A DNA stretch of 64,000 bases from Vulcanimicrobiia bacterium (lineage in GTDB: Bacteria; Vulcanimicrobiota; Vulcanimicrobiia; Vulcanimicrobiales; Vulcanimicrobiaceae). The stretch lies in contig JAICWY010000007.1 of the NCBI GenBank assembly GCA_025934645.1, positions 1 through 64,000 of the forward strand, read 5' to 3'. The position numbers and the translations under genes are program-made. The first letter of the stretch is position 1. Every line of letters starts with the position of its first letter. The notes under the pieces were generated by a model. The model saw only the letters and a program-made list of their open reading frames with translations. It did no database searches and was not told where the DNA came from. Shown one piece after another: positions 18,501 to 28,073 of this stretch.

Positions 18501-20785
18501 CGATCGGCGACACGATTGCGAACTGGACGAGTTTCCGCAATCAAGTGCGCGGCCAGATCGCGGTCGGCGGCGACCACGGGCGTCTGGATGCTAGCGGTAC
18601 GATCGGTTTCGCGCAAAGCGCGCAGCTCGCGCAAGTCGTTTCGCATTCGCGTTATAACATCGACGCGCAGCTCAAAGCGTTCGATCTCACGACATGGCTG
18701 CCGGCGCTCGGCTTTCCGCAAGTGCCCATCACGGGACGCGTGAACGGCAACGCGCACATTCAGGGTTCGTATCCGCATTTGGGAATGTCGGGGCAAGCCT
18801 CGCTCTATAACGGCACCATCGGACCCGCAACGCTCGAACGCGCCGAGGTTTCCGCGCAAACCGCGCCGGGCGGACGCATCCAAATCACCCATCTGGCGTT
18901 CGATCTGCCCGCGCTTAGCGCAACAGGCAGCGGCAGCTTCGGCCTCGAACCGGCCTCGCCGCTGGCGCTGCAGATGCACGCGACGACGAACGATTTGCCG
19001 CGTCTGGTCGCGCAGGTTTCCAAAAAGCCGCTAAGCGTGACGGGACGTATCGAGTCCACGCTGAGCATCGGCGGCACGTTCAAGTCGCCGACGTTCATCG
19101 CCGGCATCGACGCGACGAACCTGAACGCGTACGGCGTGAAGATTCCCTCGTTCATCGGTCAAGTGCAGCTGCACCGCAAGAACATCGTCGTGCGCAACGC
19201 GGAAGTGTTCTTCCCGTCCGGCAGCGCGACGATCGCGGGATCGCTGCCGCTGCAATTGCAGCCGTTCGCGTTCGGCCCGCTCGACGCGCCGATCGCCATG
19301 GATCTCACGGCGACGAATTTGGATCTGGCGACTTTCCAATCACTGATGGGCAGCGGCACGAAACTCGGCGGCACCATCGCCGGCCACATCGGCATCTCCG
19401 GCAGCGTGCGCGATCCGCGCGTGTACGGCCAACTCTCTGCGAGCAATGCGTCGTACGTCAGTCCGCTGGAAATCACGCCGATCACGCACACTGTCGCGCA
19501 GCTCACGTTCGAAGGCACGCACGCCTCGCTGGACCGCGCGCACGCGCAGCTCGGCAGCGGCACGCTCGACGGCTCCGGCACCCTCAATTTCGGCGGCGGC
19601 CTGCAGGGCGGTCCGCTCGGTTATGCGATCTCGCTGCGCACCAAAGGCGCGCAGATCGACATGCCGGCGTTCGGTTCGGGCACGTTCGATTCGCAGCTCG
19701 CGCTCTCACGGACGCCGGGGCAAACCGCTCAGCTCAAAGGCAAGGTCCTGGTTCGCGATGCGATCGTGCCGTTCAACGCGTTTCTGAAGTTCGGCGGCGG
19801 CGGTGCGGGCACAAACGCCGGACCGCCGTTCAACCTGGCGTTCGATCTGGGCATCACGGCGGGCAAGAACGTCCGCGTGCGCGGCGGCGGCGCGGGGATT
19901 TTCGGCCTGGATATCTCCGGCGAGGGCGCGGCGCACTTGGGCGGCACCCTGCTCGGCGGCCCGTCGCTGGACGGCCAGTTCAACTCCGCCGGCGGCACGC
20001 TGACCTATATCGACCACGTCTTCAAAGTGCAGACGGGCCGCGTAACGTTCAACCCGGCGAACGGCGTCATCCCCGATGTCTATGCGGTCGCAACGACGCA
20101 CGTGACCAATCCGGATCCGAACATTCAGCGCAACCCGACGGGCTCGGTCGACATCACCGCCACCGTGACCGGGCCGGTGACGAGCCCGAAGATTGCCTTC
20201 GAATCCAGCCCGGGCGGCTACAACCAGCAGCAGATCCTGGCGTTGCTCTTGCCGCTGGGCGGCCTGGCGGGGCCGATTCAGTTCACCGACACGGGCGTGA
20301 TCTTGCCCGGCTCAGCCGCGGGCACGCAGATTCTGGGGGCGGGCGGCCTGCCGAACGTGTTCGAGCGCCGCCAGAATGGCACACTGACGGTGGGCCAGGA
20401 AGCCTTCAATATTTTGAACGCCCAGTTCGCCAGCGGCATCCTCGCGCCGGTAGAGAGCGCGCTCGGCAGCTCGCTCGGCTTCTCGGACGTGAACCTGACC
20501 CTCGATTACACCGGCGCGGTCGGGGTGAATCTGCGGCGCCTGCTGGGCGGAAACGTCTACGCGCTCTACGGCACGACGTTCACCGTGCCGATCCGGCAGA
20601 CGTTCGGTGTGAGCTATTCGCCGAACGCCTTTACCTCGGCGCAGTTCACGATGTTCGTGCAACAGGGCCCGACGCCGCTCTTTCAAACCCCCGGTGCGAG
20701 CGCCTCGGGGAACCTGCGCGTGACGGCAGGACAGGCAATCCAGGGCAACAGCGGCTTCACGTTCCTGTTCCAAAGGCTCTTTTAA
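15545..20785 (+). CDS. Translocation/assembly module TamB-like (AsmA/DUF490) protein
   Basis: 1746 aa, N-terminal TM anchor, repetitive beta-rich sequence, C-terminal DUF490-like region, directly upstream of bamA. Confidence 0.85.
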   Translation: MRRWWGGALAALVLLVVVLVVLFPSGAARITLSTIVGPLTGYNVRVGDLRLQSHHGALVDVHVSRGGQPVLDAQRIDLYYDPRDLLPGSKHRFGITAVTIDHPQITIVHNENGTYNVAVPKAVGGGTRGPQGPLAPLDFTIRVRDASATLIDQYRYYKESRTQRVDGINADVSVNTVTATKYLVTGTLQDSGPQHFRMAGTIDYVRGYALHHVSVTAIPITTIGNYFINSRAAHILGGTVRNFDLRAWAFDVRPNTSPQYHLAGSGYLRDGHIEVASLDSPIVHINGGITVFDSGFAARKLTATVGHIRISFAGGIFDFRNPQFRLGVEGRGDLRNLKEIVKFAAGLPIRGALRIHALIEGDIGSPVLMIGFDGKRFNYQDVPIDDPRGAVALYRNNLIVLPFHGSFDGLKMHVQGNLMLGPQVQSELALHAIGSSSRIPYLGALVPDQPIATEVLLGGTDLKVDARGYIVSLADPQNVNGFYNIDRFGNGSFGPISIRTPSGGTLVAAFLQDRPHGNSAFWASANDLRLNQPKPIDMPGVNIPELPPIDAHIVEANIAGAGAGRDVVIGGSAYLSPATIVGIPFNTIAARFAGPFAASKMSSVHADGPWGTFDGTGTFGTSIIAARGNFSGTLQGLRTFIGNFPAHGDISGPMGIAIAQNKIYVQAQNAQLRGATIHGVPIQSISGTMAFENNVLHVYSAQAHAAGGSAVAAGTFATGPSKQSTRMALATTALDAATLRGAFGVPIAGGALQAIGSVAPGGAVPDVNAGVVLRNGSAAGYGPFSATAEIAIASDALHVSEGVAGLGTTIASVNGAIGGIAAGVPQYDINAAVPAGSIAPLTALAGMSSLKYPIDGSFAGDVHIGGSGANPAVRGRVAVPVGEINGLGFQDAHATISASRAGVSARDGNVQVGTTNAKFSATLARDEAAFSMQSQGADLTDFNDFFDTGDTLAGKGPLSISFAHFDDRTYTSGNIDILGLRYRRFPIGDTIANWTSFRNQVRGQIAVGGDHGRLDASGTIGFAQSAQLAQVVSHSRYNIDAQLKAFDLTTWLPALGFPQVPITGRVNGNAHIQGSYPHLGMSGQASLYNGTIGPATLERAEVSAQTAPGGRIQITHLAFDLPALSATGSGSFGLEPASPLALQMHATTNDLPRLVAQVSKKPLSVTGRIESTLSIGGTFKSPTFIAGIDATNLNAYGVKIPSFIGQVQLHRKNIVVRNAEVFFPSGSATIAGSLPLQLQPFAFGPLDAPIAMDLTATNLDLATFQSLMGSGTKLGGTIAGHIGISGSVRDPRVYGQLSASNASYVSPLEITPITHTVAQLTFEGTHASLDRAHAQLGSGTLDGSGTLNFGGGLQGGPLGYAISLRTKGAQIDMPAFGSGTFDSQLALSRTPGQTAQLKGKVLVRDAIVPFNAFLKFGGGGAGTNAGPPFNLAFDLGITAGKNVRVRGGGAGIFGLDISGEGAAHLGGTLLGGPSLDGQFNSAGGTLTYIDHVFKVQTGRVTFNPANGVIPDVYAVATTHVTNPDPNIQRNPTGSVDITATVTGPVTSPKIAFESSPGGYNQQQILALLLPLGGLAGPIQFTDTGVILPGSAAGTQILGAGGLPNVFERRQNGTLTVGQEAFNILNAQFASGILAPVESALGSSLGFSDVNLTLDYTGAVGVNLRRLLGGNVYALYGTTFTVPIRQTFGVSYSPNAFTSAQFTMFVQQGPTPLFQTPGASASGNLRVTAGQAIQGNSGFTFLFQRLF

Positions 20786-20923
20786 TGAACGTTTGTCATG
20801 CAAGGACCCAATGCCGGAGCCTCGAACAGGCCTCGCGGGTCGAAACGGCGCGCACTATGGGCGCGTTACAGTGCTGACGCCACGAGCGTTGGACCATCGA
20901 ACTCTCATAGGGAAAGATTTTTG

Positions 20924-23209
20924 ATGACCTCAAGCCTCGGGCGTGCGCGCGGCGCACTCCACCGGTGCGTTGGACTCGTCCTCGCACTCGCTACGATCTT
21001 GACGCTGATCTCGCCGGTTCCGGCACTCTCAGCGTCTGCGCCGAAGATCGTCTCCGTCGACGTGTCCGGCAACGTACACGTTCCAACGCAAACGATCATG
21101 GCGGTCGTGCAAGCCCGTCCGGGCCAGCCCTACGATCCCGCGGTCGTGCAAGGCGATCTGCAGCGCATCTTCGCGCTCGGTTATTTCGCCGATCAGGCCG
21201 CGCCGCTGATTCGTCAACGTCCGGGCGGCGTCGCGATCACGTATCGCGTCATCGAAAATCCCGTCATCACGAAGATCTCGTTTACCGGGAACACGCACGT
21301 GCCGGCCGACACGATGCTGGCGCTGATGGACACGTCCGTCGGCCAGGTGCTCAACACCGGCACGCTGCGTCAGGACTTCCTGAAGATCAATTCTTATTAC
21401 GACCGCATCGGTTACGGCGGTCAGCTCCCCTCGCATGTGAAGAATTTGAACATCGATCCGAAGACGGGCGCGCTCACGATCGACATTCAAGAGGGCCTGG
21501 TGATCTCGGGCATCGAGCTCGCCGGCGATCCCATTCTGCCGCCGAGCGTCATCGAACCCGCGCTCGCCGCCAAACCGGGCGTCGAGTTTTCCGAGCAGAT
21601 GTCGCAAACGGACGGCGACGCCGTACAGAAGCTGTACGAGAAGTACAATTTGCTGATCGGCAGCTTCGATGAAGGCATCGATCCCGCGTCGATCGACGAG
21701 AAGGCCGGCACCGCCAAGGTGAAGGTCGACGTGTACGTCGCGCGCGTGGGTCTGGTGCAGATCACCGGCAACACGAAGACCAAAGATCAGGTCGTCCGCA
21801 GGCTGCTGTTCGAACGTCCCGGCATGCTGCTCACCAAAAACGGCGTGCAGCGCGACGTCGAGCGGCTCAACAACACGGGCTTCTTCGCGAAGGTCGACGT
21901 CAATCCGAAACCCTGTCCGGAAGCGATGACGAAAAAAGATCCGGGCTGCGTGGTGCTCGATTGGGTCGTCACCGAGCAGAAGACCGCGGCGGCTTCGGTC
22001 GGCGCCGGTTACTCGGGCGGCATCACGGGACAAGGCTTGTACGGCACGATCGGCTATAGCGACAACAATCTGCACGGCACGGGCAACGCGGTTTCGCTGC
22101 AGCTCGAACGCGGCGCGCGCAGCTACGTCACGCAGGCGCAGGTCACGATTCCGTACGTCGGCAACACGCCGCAGTCGCAGCGCTACAGCTTGAGCGCGTC
22201 GGTGTTCGGAAACGGCACCACCTACTTCTATCCGGTGTACACGACGGCCATCGGCGCCTCGGCGATCGCCTCGCCGGCTCCGGGCGTTACGCCCGCGCCG
22301 ATTCCGGTCACGCTGCTGCCATCCGGTAACGCGCAGCTTCTCTCCGGCATCGTTTCGACGAGCACCGCGAAGTCTGTCGGCGCGAACATCAGCGTCGGCC
22401 GCCGCATGACGGATTACGTCACCGCGAGCGTCGGCGTCGGTGCGCAGCGCGTTACGAACAGCACCACGGTTCCCTCGCCGTACTTCTTCCAAGGCGCGCA
22501 GCCGAACATTGTCGTCGGTCCGACGCCGGGTCCACTGCAGAACCTGAACAACAACTCCGGCAGCTTCGGCATCACCGCGTCATCGATTGCGAACATCAAC
22601 ACCGGCACGCCGTATACGCTCAACACGGTGACGCTGGGCCTCGCGACCGATCCGGCGACGAATCTGGACGACATCTTCAATCCGCGCCGCGGTCAGACGG
22701 CTTCTATTCAGGAGCTGATCTCCTCGCCGTCGTTCGGCTCGAACTTCCGCTTCACGCAGACCACGGTCGACCTGGCGAAGTTCTTGCCGGTGCTCAAATC
22801 CGCAACGCTCGGCCTTCACGGACAAGCGCGCGCGGCAACCGGCGCGATTCCGCCGAGTTACCTGTTTACGTTCTCGGATCAGCAGCTTCGCGGATACGAT
22901 AGCGTGTTCTACGGAACCGATACGCTGCTGGGCCAGATCGAGCTGCGCTATCCGCTCACGGCCGATCGCAAGTTCGGTATTGCGATCTTCAGCGATCAGG
23001 GCGGATTCCGGGTGCGCGGCGCGCAGCCGCTTCTCGATCCGTACACGAACCGCATCATCGGTTATCCGGGCAACTGGGCTTGGCGCGGCGACTACGGCAT
23101 CGGCTTACGTTTCGACGTGCCGCAATTGGGCTTGCACACGATCCGCATCGACTTTGCGAAGGGCTCGAACGGCACGCACACCAGCTTCGGCATCGGCCAA
23201 AGCTTCTAA
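20924..23209 (+). CDS. bamA: Outer-membrane assembly protein BamA (POTRA + Omp85 barrel)
   Basis: IVSVDVSGNVHVPTQTIMAVVQARPGQPYD POTRA; repeated POTRA-like units; C-terminal beta-barrel ending in F. Confidence 0.9.
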   Translation: MTSSLGRARGALHRCVGLVLALATILTLISPVPALSASAPKIVSVDVSGNVHVPTQTIMAVVQARPGQPYDPAVVQGDLQRIFALGYFADQAAPLIRQRPGGVAITYRVIENPVITKISFTGNTHVPADTMLALMDTSVGQVLNTGTLRQDFLKINSYYDRIGYGGQLPSHVKNLNIDPKTGALTIDIQEGLVISGIELAGDPILPPSVIEPALAAKPGVEFSEQMSQTDGDAVQKLYEKYNLLIGSFDEGIDPASIDEKAGTAKVKVDVYVARVGLVQITGNTKTKDQVVRRLLFERPGMLLTKNGVQRDVERLNNTGFFAKVDVNPKPCPEAMTKKDPGCVVLDWVVTEQKTAAASVGAGYSGGITGQGLYGTIGYSDNNLHGTGNAVSLQLERGARSYVTQAQVTIPYVGNTPQSQRYSLSASVFGNGTTYFYPVYTTAIGASAIASPAPGVTPAPIPVTLLPSGNAQLLSGIVSTSTAKSVGANISVGRRMTDYVTASVGVGAQRVTNSTTVPSPYFFQGAQPNIVVGPTPGPLQNLNNNSGSFGITASSIANINTGTPYTLNTVTLGLATDPATNLDDIFNPRRGQTASIQELISSPSFGSNFRFTQTTVDLAKFLPVLKSATLGLHGQARAATGAIPPSYLFTFSDQQLRGYDSVFYGTDTLLGQIELRYPLTADRKFGIAIFSDQGGFRVRGAQPLLDPYTNRIIGYPGNWAWRGDYGIGLRFDVPQLGLHTIRIDFAKGSNGTHTSFGIGQSF

Positions 23210-23218
23210 TAAGGATCC

Positions 23219-24025
23219 ATGAACATTCGGAAAACCTATCGTCTCCTGGCGGCAGTTGCGGCGCTTGCGTTGATCGCGGCGCCGTCCGCCATTGCCGCGG
23301 ACCTCACGGGCGTCGGCTTCATCGATCAGGCCGCCATCGGCGCGCTTCCGCAGTTCCAAAAAGCGAATCAGCAGGTCGCGCAATATAAATCGCAGCTCGA
23401 CTCGCAGTTCGCCGCGCAGATGAAACACGCGAAGAATCCGTCGGATCAACAGCGCATCGCGGCGCAATTCCAGCAGAAGTTTCTGGACAAACAGCGTGAA
23501 GTGCTCGGGCCGCTCTTCGGCCGCGCGCAGACCGCGATCGCGCAAGTCAGCGCGAACCAAAAACTCGGCGTGGTGGTCGACAAGCGTATCGTCGTGTACG
23601 GCGGACAAGACATCACCAAGAACGTCATGGACTTGGTGAACGGCCCGGGCGCCGTGGTGCCGCCCAGCGCGACGCCTCCGCCGGCGACGATCGGCTACGT
23701 CGATCAAAGTCAGCTCGAGAACGTTCCGAAGATCAAACAAGCCAACGACAATTTCACCAAGTACGCGAGCGATCAGCGCGCCAATGCCATGAAGCAGATG
23801 CAGGGCGCGAAGAACGATCAGAAACAGCAGCAGCAGATCTTCCAGAGCTACCAAAAATCGCTGAGCGATCAGCAGCACAAACTGCTCGATCCGCTGGTTC
23901 AGCAGACGCGCGACGCGATCTCCAAAGTCGCCTCGCAAAAGGGTCTGATTCTCATCGTCGATCGCTCGGACGTCATCTATGGGGGTACGGACATCACGTC
24001 GGATGTCCAAAATGCGCTCAAGTAA
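23219..24025 (+). CDS. OmpH/Skp-like periplasmic chaperone, two tandem Skp modules
   Basis: Two modules each ending VVYGGQDITKNV / VIYGGTDITSDV; signal peptide. Confidence 0.82.
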   Translation: MNIRKTYRLLAAVAALALIAAPSAIAADLTGVGFIDQAAIGALPQFQKANQQVAQYKSQLDSQFAAQMKHAKNPSDQQRIAAQFQQKFLDKQREVLGPLFGRAQTAIAQVSANQKLGVVVDKRIVVYGGQDITKNVMDLVNGPGAVVPPSATPPPATIGYVDQSQLENVPKIKQANDNFTKYASDQRANAMKQMQGAKNDQKQQQQIFQSYQKSLSDQQHKLLDPLVQQTRDAISKVASQKGLILIVDRSDVIYGGTDITSDVQNALK

Positions 24026-25310
24026 ACTGGCCGTGCTCGCGTTTGCCGCGCTCGCCGTCGCCGGCTGCGCGCACCAGCCGAGCGCCGACGATCCGAAGGT
24101 TCGCGGCATCGGTTACGTGCGCGTCACGGACGTGCTCAAGAAGCACCCGCTCTATCCGCAGCTATCGCAGATCCAGGACGCCATCGACGGCCTGGGTCTG
24201 AAGTCGCTGGGGCCGAACGCGGTTCCGCGCACGCAGGCTCAAATAGCGCAGCAGACCAAAGAACTCAACCGCGAGCTGCAGCAAGCGCAGGATCGCGCGA
24301 ACGGCATCCTGCGCCAAAAACAGCAAGACTACGCGCAGCGCGAACAAGCCGCTATACGGGCCGCACTGGGCGCCGCGGGCGCGGGCACCAACGGCAGTCA
24401 GCCGGTGCAGCAGATGCAGAACGTTTCGTCCGCGCAAGCGCAGCAAGTCGCCGCGCAAGCCAATGCCGATTTTAACGCCTACCAGCAAGGCGTGATCGCG
24501 CAAGACAACGCGGCGGTGCAGCAGATCAGCAAACAGCTGAGCGACCGCGCCGATCGCGAGTACCGGCAACGGGCCACGCAGTTGCAAGAGAAAGAATCGC
24601 AGCTTTCGCTGGAACTCTCGCAGCAAGACGCTTCCAAGCGTTTGGATCTGCGGATGAAGCTTAACAGCCTCGCGCTTCCGGACGCCCAGCGCAAACAATA
24701 CCGCGATCAGCTCGCCGGGCTCGACAAGAACGAGGCGGCGATTGTGGCAGCGCAGCGCGAGAAAGATCAAAAGGCGCTCGCGGATTATCAGAAGCAGCTG
24801 CAAGAGCAGACGCGCGCGCAGATTACCGCGCAGGCGCAGAAGATCCACGACGCGACGCGGTCGAAGCTGGCTTCACGTCACAACGAGGTTTCACAGCAAG
24901 TCGCCTCGCAGATGCAAGGCCTGCAGCCGCAAGCGATCCCTTCGAATCTGCCGGCGGCTACGCGCGACAAACTCGCGCAAATCGATCGGCAGTACAAGGA
25001 CGCCTTTAAAGCGGACGCCCAGAAGACGATACAGCAGTATCAGTCGACGAAAGCCGATCTGGACGCGCAGTATCAGGCGCTGCAGAGCGCCGACGGCACG
25101 GCGAGCGTCTCTGCCAGCAAAGAACTCGCGCAATTGCAGAAGCAGCGCGACGATCTCTACAACAAAATGGTCGATCAGATCAAACGCGACGCCGGGACGG
25201 TGGCGGCAAAGCGCGGATTGCAAGTCGTGTTCATGAACATCGAGGGCGCCGGCGGCGGCATCGATCTCACGGACGACGTTGAAAAGGATATCGAGAGTTT
25301 ACATCAGTGA
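24003..25310 (+). CDS. OmpH/Skp-like lipoprotein with long coiled coil
   Basis: Lipobox LAVAGC; C-terminus KRGLQVVFMNIEGAGGGIDLTDDVEKDIE; start could be 24003 or 24012. Confidence 0.72.
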   Translation: MSKMRSSKLAVLAFAALAVAGCAHQPSADDPKVRGIGYVRVTDVLKKHPLYPQLSQIQDAIDGLGLKSLGPNAVPRTQAQIAQQTKELNRELQQAQDRANGILRQKQQDYAQREQAAIRAALGAAGAGTNGSQPVQQMQNVSSAQAQQVAAQANADFNAYQQGVIAQDNAAVQQISKQLSDRADREYRQRATQLQEKESQLSLELSQQDASKRLDLRMKLNSLALPDAQRKQYRDQLAGLDKNEAAIVAAQREKDQKALADYQKQLQEQTRAQITAQAQKIHDATRSKLASRHNEVSQQVASQMQGLQPQAIPSNLPAATRDKLAQIDRQYKDAFKADAQKTIQQYQSTKADLDAQYQALQSADGTASVSASKELAQLQKQRDDLYNKMVDQIKRDAGTVAAKRGLQVVFMNIEGAGGGIDLTDDVEKDIESLHQ

Positions 25311-25717
25311 AAAAGAGCAACATGATCCTCGCCGCGGTTGCGGCCGCAGCCCTGGCCGGATGCTCGGGGCAAAACACGTCCATCGGTCTCATCGACGTGC
25401 AGCGACTGGCCGCGAACTGGCCGCAATACCAAACGGTGCAGAATCAGCTGCTTTCGGACGAGCGCGGCATCGAAGGCGGTAGGGGTTCGCAGGCGCAAAA
25501 GGCGCAGCAAGTGCAGCAGCTGCAAGCGAAGTATTCGCGGCTCTCGCAGCAGCTCGTGCAGCAAATCCGCGACGCGGCAAGCAAAGTGGCGCAGCAGAAG
25601 AACCTCAAACTGGTCGTCACCAAAGAGTTCGTGACGTACGGCGGCACCGACATTACTCCCGACGTCGAGAAATCGCTCGGCATCACCGAAACGGCATCGC
25701 CCTCGCCCTCGCCGTAA
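25307..25717 (+). CDS. OmpH/Skp-like lipoprotein
   Basis: Lipobox AALAGC; IGLIDVQRL...KNLKLVVTKEFVTYGGTDITPDVEKSLG. Confidence 0.78.
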   Translation: MKKSNMILAAVAAAALAGCSGQNTSIGLIDVQRLAANWPQYQTVQNQLLSDERGIEGGRGSQAQKAQQVQQLQAKYSRLSQQLVQQIRDAASKVAQQKNLKLVVTKEFVTYGGTDITPDVEKSLGITETASPSPSP

Positions 25718-25718
25718 C

Positions 25719-26741
25719 ATGCTCGGCACGCTTGCGGATCTAGCCGAACGCGTCGGCGGCAAAGCCGCAGGCGATGGTGCGCTGCCGATCGCCCGCATTG
25801 CCGCGATCGACGAGGCGGGCCCCGACGCGCTGACGTTTGCAACCACGCCGGCGTATCTGCAAGCCGCGCTCAAATCGAACGCCGGCGCGGTCCTCGTGGA
25901 CGAAGCGTTGGTGGAAAGCGATGCGGAGCAGCGCAAAGCCCTTATCGTCGTCCCGAGCGCGCGCATCGCGCTCATGCAGCTGCTGCGCGCGTTCGATCGT
26001 CCGCGCCGCCGCGGCCCGTACCGCCATCCCAGCGCGTGGATAGACGAAAGCGCCGAGATCGGCCCGCACGCGTATATCGGCCCGCACGTCGTCGTATGCG
26101 CGCACGCGCGCATCGGTGAGAATGCGACGATTGAAGCCAGCGCGTACATCGGCGAAGGCGCGCAGATCGGCACCGACGCGCTCATCATGCCGCAGGTCCG
26201 GATCATGGACGGTTCCGTCGTCGGCGATCGCGCGATTTTGCATCCGGGCGCGACGATCGGAAGCGAGGGCTTCGGCTACGTCTTCATCGACGGACACTTC
26301 GAGCGCATTCCGCAAGTCGGCAACGTCGTGCTCGGTCACGACGTGGAGATCGGCGCGAACACGTGCGTCGATCGCGCTCAGACGGGCAGCACGCAGATCG
26401 GCGACGGCACGAAGATCGACAACCTTTGCCAGATAGGCCACAACTGCCGGATCGGCCGCAACACGGGGATCGCGGCACAAACCGGCCTTGCCGGGAGCAC
26501 GGTTCTGGGCGACTATGTGCTGGTCGGCGGACAGGCCGGATTCAAAGGCCATATCACAATCGGATCTCGCGCGAAGATCGGCGCGGGCAGCGCCGTGTGG
26601 GGCGACGTGCCCGACGACGCGTTCGTGAGCGGGCGCCCGGCGCGTCCGCACAAGGACGAACTCCGGCGAGAGGTCATGGTTCGCAACCTGCCTAAGCTGG
26701 TTGCCCGTGTCGACGCCTTGGAAAAAACGCACGGCGAGTAA
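25719..26741 (+). CDS. lpxD: UDP-3-O-acylglucosamine N-acyltransferase LpxD
   Basis: Hexapeptide repeats; GSEGFGYVFIDGHFERIPQVGNVVLGHDVEIGANTCVDRA. Confidence 0.95.
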   Translation: MLGTLADLAERVGGKAAGDGALPIARIAAIDEAGPDALTFATTPAYLQAALKSNAGAVLVDEALVESDAEQRKALIVVPSARIALMQLLRAFDRPRRRGPYRHPSAWIDESAEIGPHAYIGPHVVVCAHARIGENATIEASAYIGEGAQIGTDALIMPQVRIMDGSVVGDRAILHPGATIGSEGFGYVFIDGHFERIPQVGNVVLGHDVEIGANTCVDRAQTGSTQIGDGTKIDNLCQIGHNCRIGRNTGIAAQTGLAGSTVLGDYVLVGGQAGFKGHITIGSRAKIGAGSAVWGDVPDDAFVSGRPARPHKDELRREVMVRNLPKLVARVDALEKTHGE

Positions 26742-26759
26742 CGCGGCCCTCCGGATCGC

Positions 26760-27599
26760 ATGAGCTATCAAACTACACTGCGCGACCGCTTCGTCTTTGA
26801 AGGCGTCGGTCTGCACACCGGCGCGCCTTGCCGCATCGACGTCCTGCCGGCCCCGCCCAATGCGGGGCTGCGCTTCGTTGCCGGCGGCGTCGAAATTCCC
26901 GCGCTTGCCGAATACGTCGTGGAAACGGCGCGCGCCACGGTGCTCGGACGCAACGGCGTGACGATTTCGACCGTCGAACATGTGCTTGCGGCGCTGTTCG
27001 GCATGGGCGTAAGCAACGCCGAGATCCGGGTCGAGGGTCCGGAGATTCCGGTTGCCGACGGCAGCGCGAAGCTGTTCGTGGACGCGATCGAGCGCGCCGG
27101 CGTTGCGCCGCAGAACGAAGTGCGCGACAGTTTCGTCCCCGTTGCCCCTTCATTCGTGCGCGACGGAGATCGATCGGTTATCGTGCTTCCTTCCGCGCAC
27201 TTCCGCGTACGGTTCATCGCCGATTTCGCGCCGCCGATCGGCACGCAGTATTTCGACGGCGAGATGACGCCCGAGCTGTTCCGCGAGGAGATCGCCTCCG
27301 CGCGCACGTTCGGCTATTTGCACGAAGTGGAAGCGTTGCTCGAGCGCGGTCTTGCCAAAGGCGGCACGCTGGAAAACGCGCTGGTCTTCGCGCCGGACGG
27401 CCCGATGCAAGAGATGCGCTGGGAGAACGAGCCGGTGCGCCACAAAGTCCTCGACCTGCTGGGCGACTTCGCGCTGCTCGGCGCTTATCCGCAATGCGAG
27501 ATCGTCGCGATCAAGAGCGGACATAAATTGCACTGCATCGCGACGAACGAGCTGCGCCGGCAATTCGGCTCGGCGCTGCCTTCGGCGAAAGTACAATAA
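26760..27599 (+). CDS. lpxC: UDP-3-O-acyl-N-acetylglucosamine deacetylase LpxC
   Basis: FEGVGLHTGAPCRIDVLPAP, STVEHVLAALFGMGVSNA, RHKVLDLLGDFALLG. Confidence 0.95.
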   Translation: MSYQTTLRDRFVFEGVGLHTGAPCRIDVLPAPPNAGLRFVAGGVEIPALAEYVVETARATVLGRNGVTISTVEHVLAALFGMGVSNAEIRVEGPEIPVADGSAKLFVDAIERAGVAPQNEVRDSFVPVAPSFVRDGDRSVIVLPSAHFRVRFIADFAPPIGTQYFDGEMTPELFREEIASARTFGYLHEVEALLERGLAKGGTLENALVFAPDGPMQEMRWENEPVRHKVLDLLGDFALLGAYPQCEIVAIKSGHKLHCIATNELRRQFGSALPSAKVQ

Positions 27600-28073
27600 T
27601 TGGCTGAACTCGACATCCGGCAGATCATGGAGATTCTGCCGCATCGCTATCCGATTTTGCTGGTCGATCGCATCACGTCGCTCGAACCCGGCGTCCGCGC
27701 GATCGGCTATAAGAACATTACGAACAACGAGCCGGTGTTTACCGGACATTTTCCGGGCAATCCGCTGCTGCCGGGCGTGTACATGATCGAAGCGCTCGCG
27801 CAGCTGGGCGGCTGCGTCGTGCTCGAACCGGGCGAATTCTCGCGAAAAACGCCGTATTTGGCGGGAATCGACGCGGCGAAATTCCGCCGTCCCGTCGTGC
27901 CGGGCGATAAGTTCGTGATGGACGTCACGCTGACCAAGCACAAGCGCAACATCGGCTGGGTTCACGCGGAAGGGCGCGTCGACGATCAGTTCGTCGTTTC
28001 CGCAGAACTCATGTTCTCGATCGCCTCCGATCCGCGTTTGTTCGGGTTCGACGCAACGGTACTGCACGCCTGA
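27600..28073 (+). CDS. fabZ: 3-hydroxyacyl-ACP dehydratase FabZ
   Basis: IMEILPHRYPILLVDRITSLEPG; GHFPGNPLLPGVYMIEALAQLGG. Confidence 0.95.
   Translation: MAELDIRQIMEILPHRYPILLVDRITSLEPGVRAIGYKNITNNEPVFTGHFPGNPLLPGVYMIEALAQLGGCVVLEPGEFSRKTPYLAGIDAAKFRRPVVPGDKFVMDVTLTKHKRNIGWVHAEGRVDDQFVVSAELMFSIASDPRLFGFDATVLHA

Noticed and set aside
16928-18979. 683-aa minus-strand ORF antisense to the TamB-like gene
   Set aside because: Low-complexity R/D/A/V-rich shadow ORF.
21029-22492. 487-aa minus-strand ORF antisense to bamA
   Set aside because: Shadow ORF, arginine-rich, no domain.
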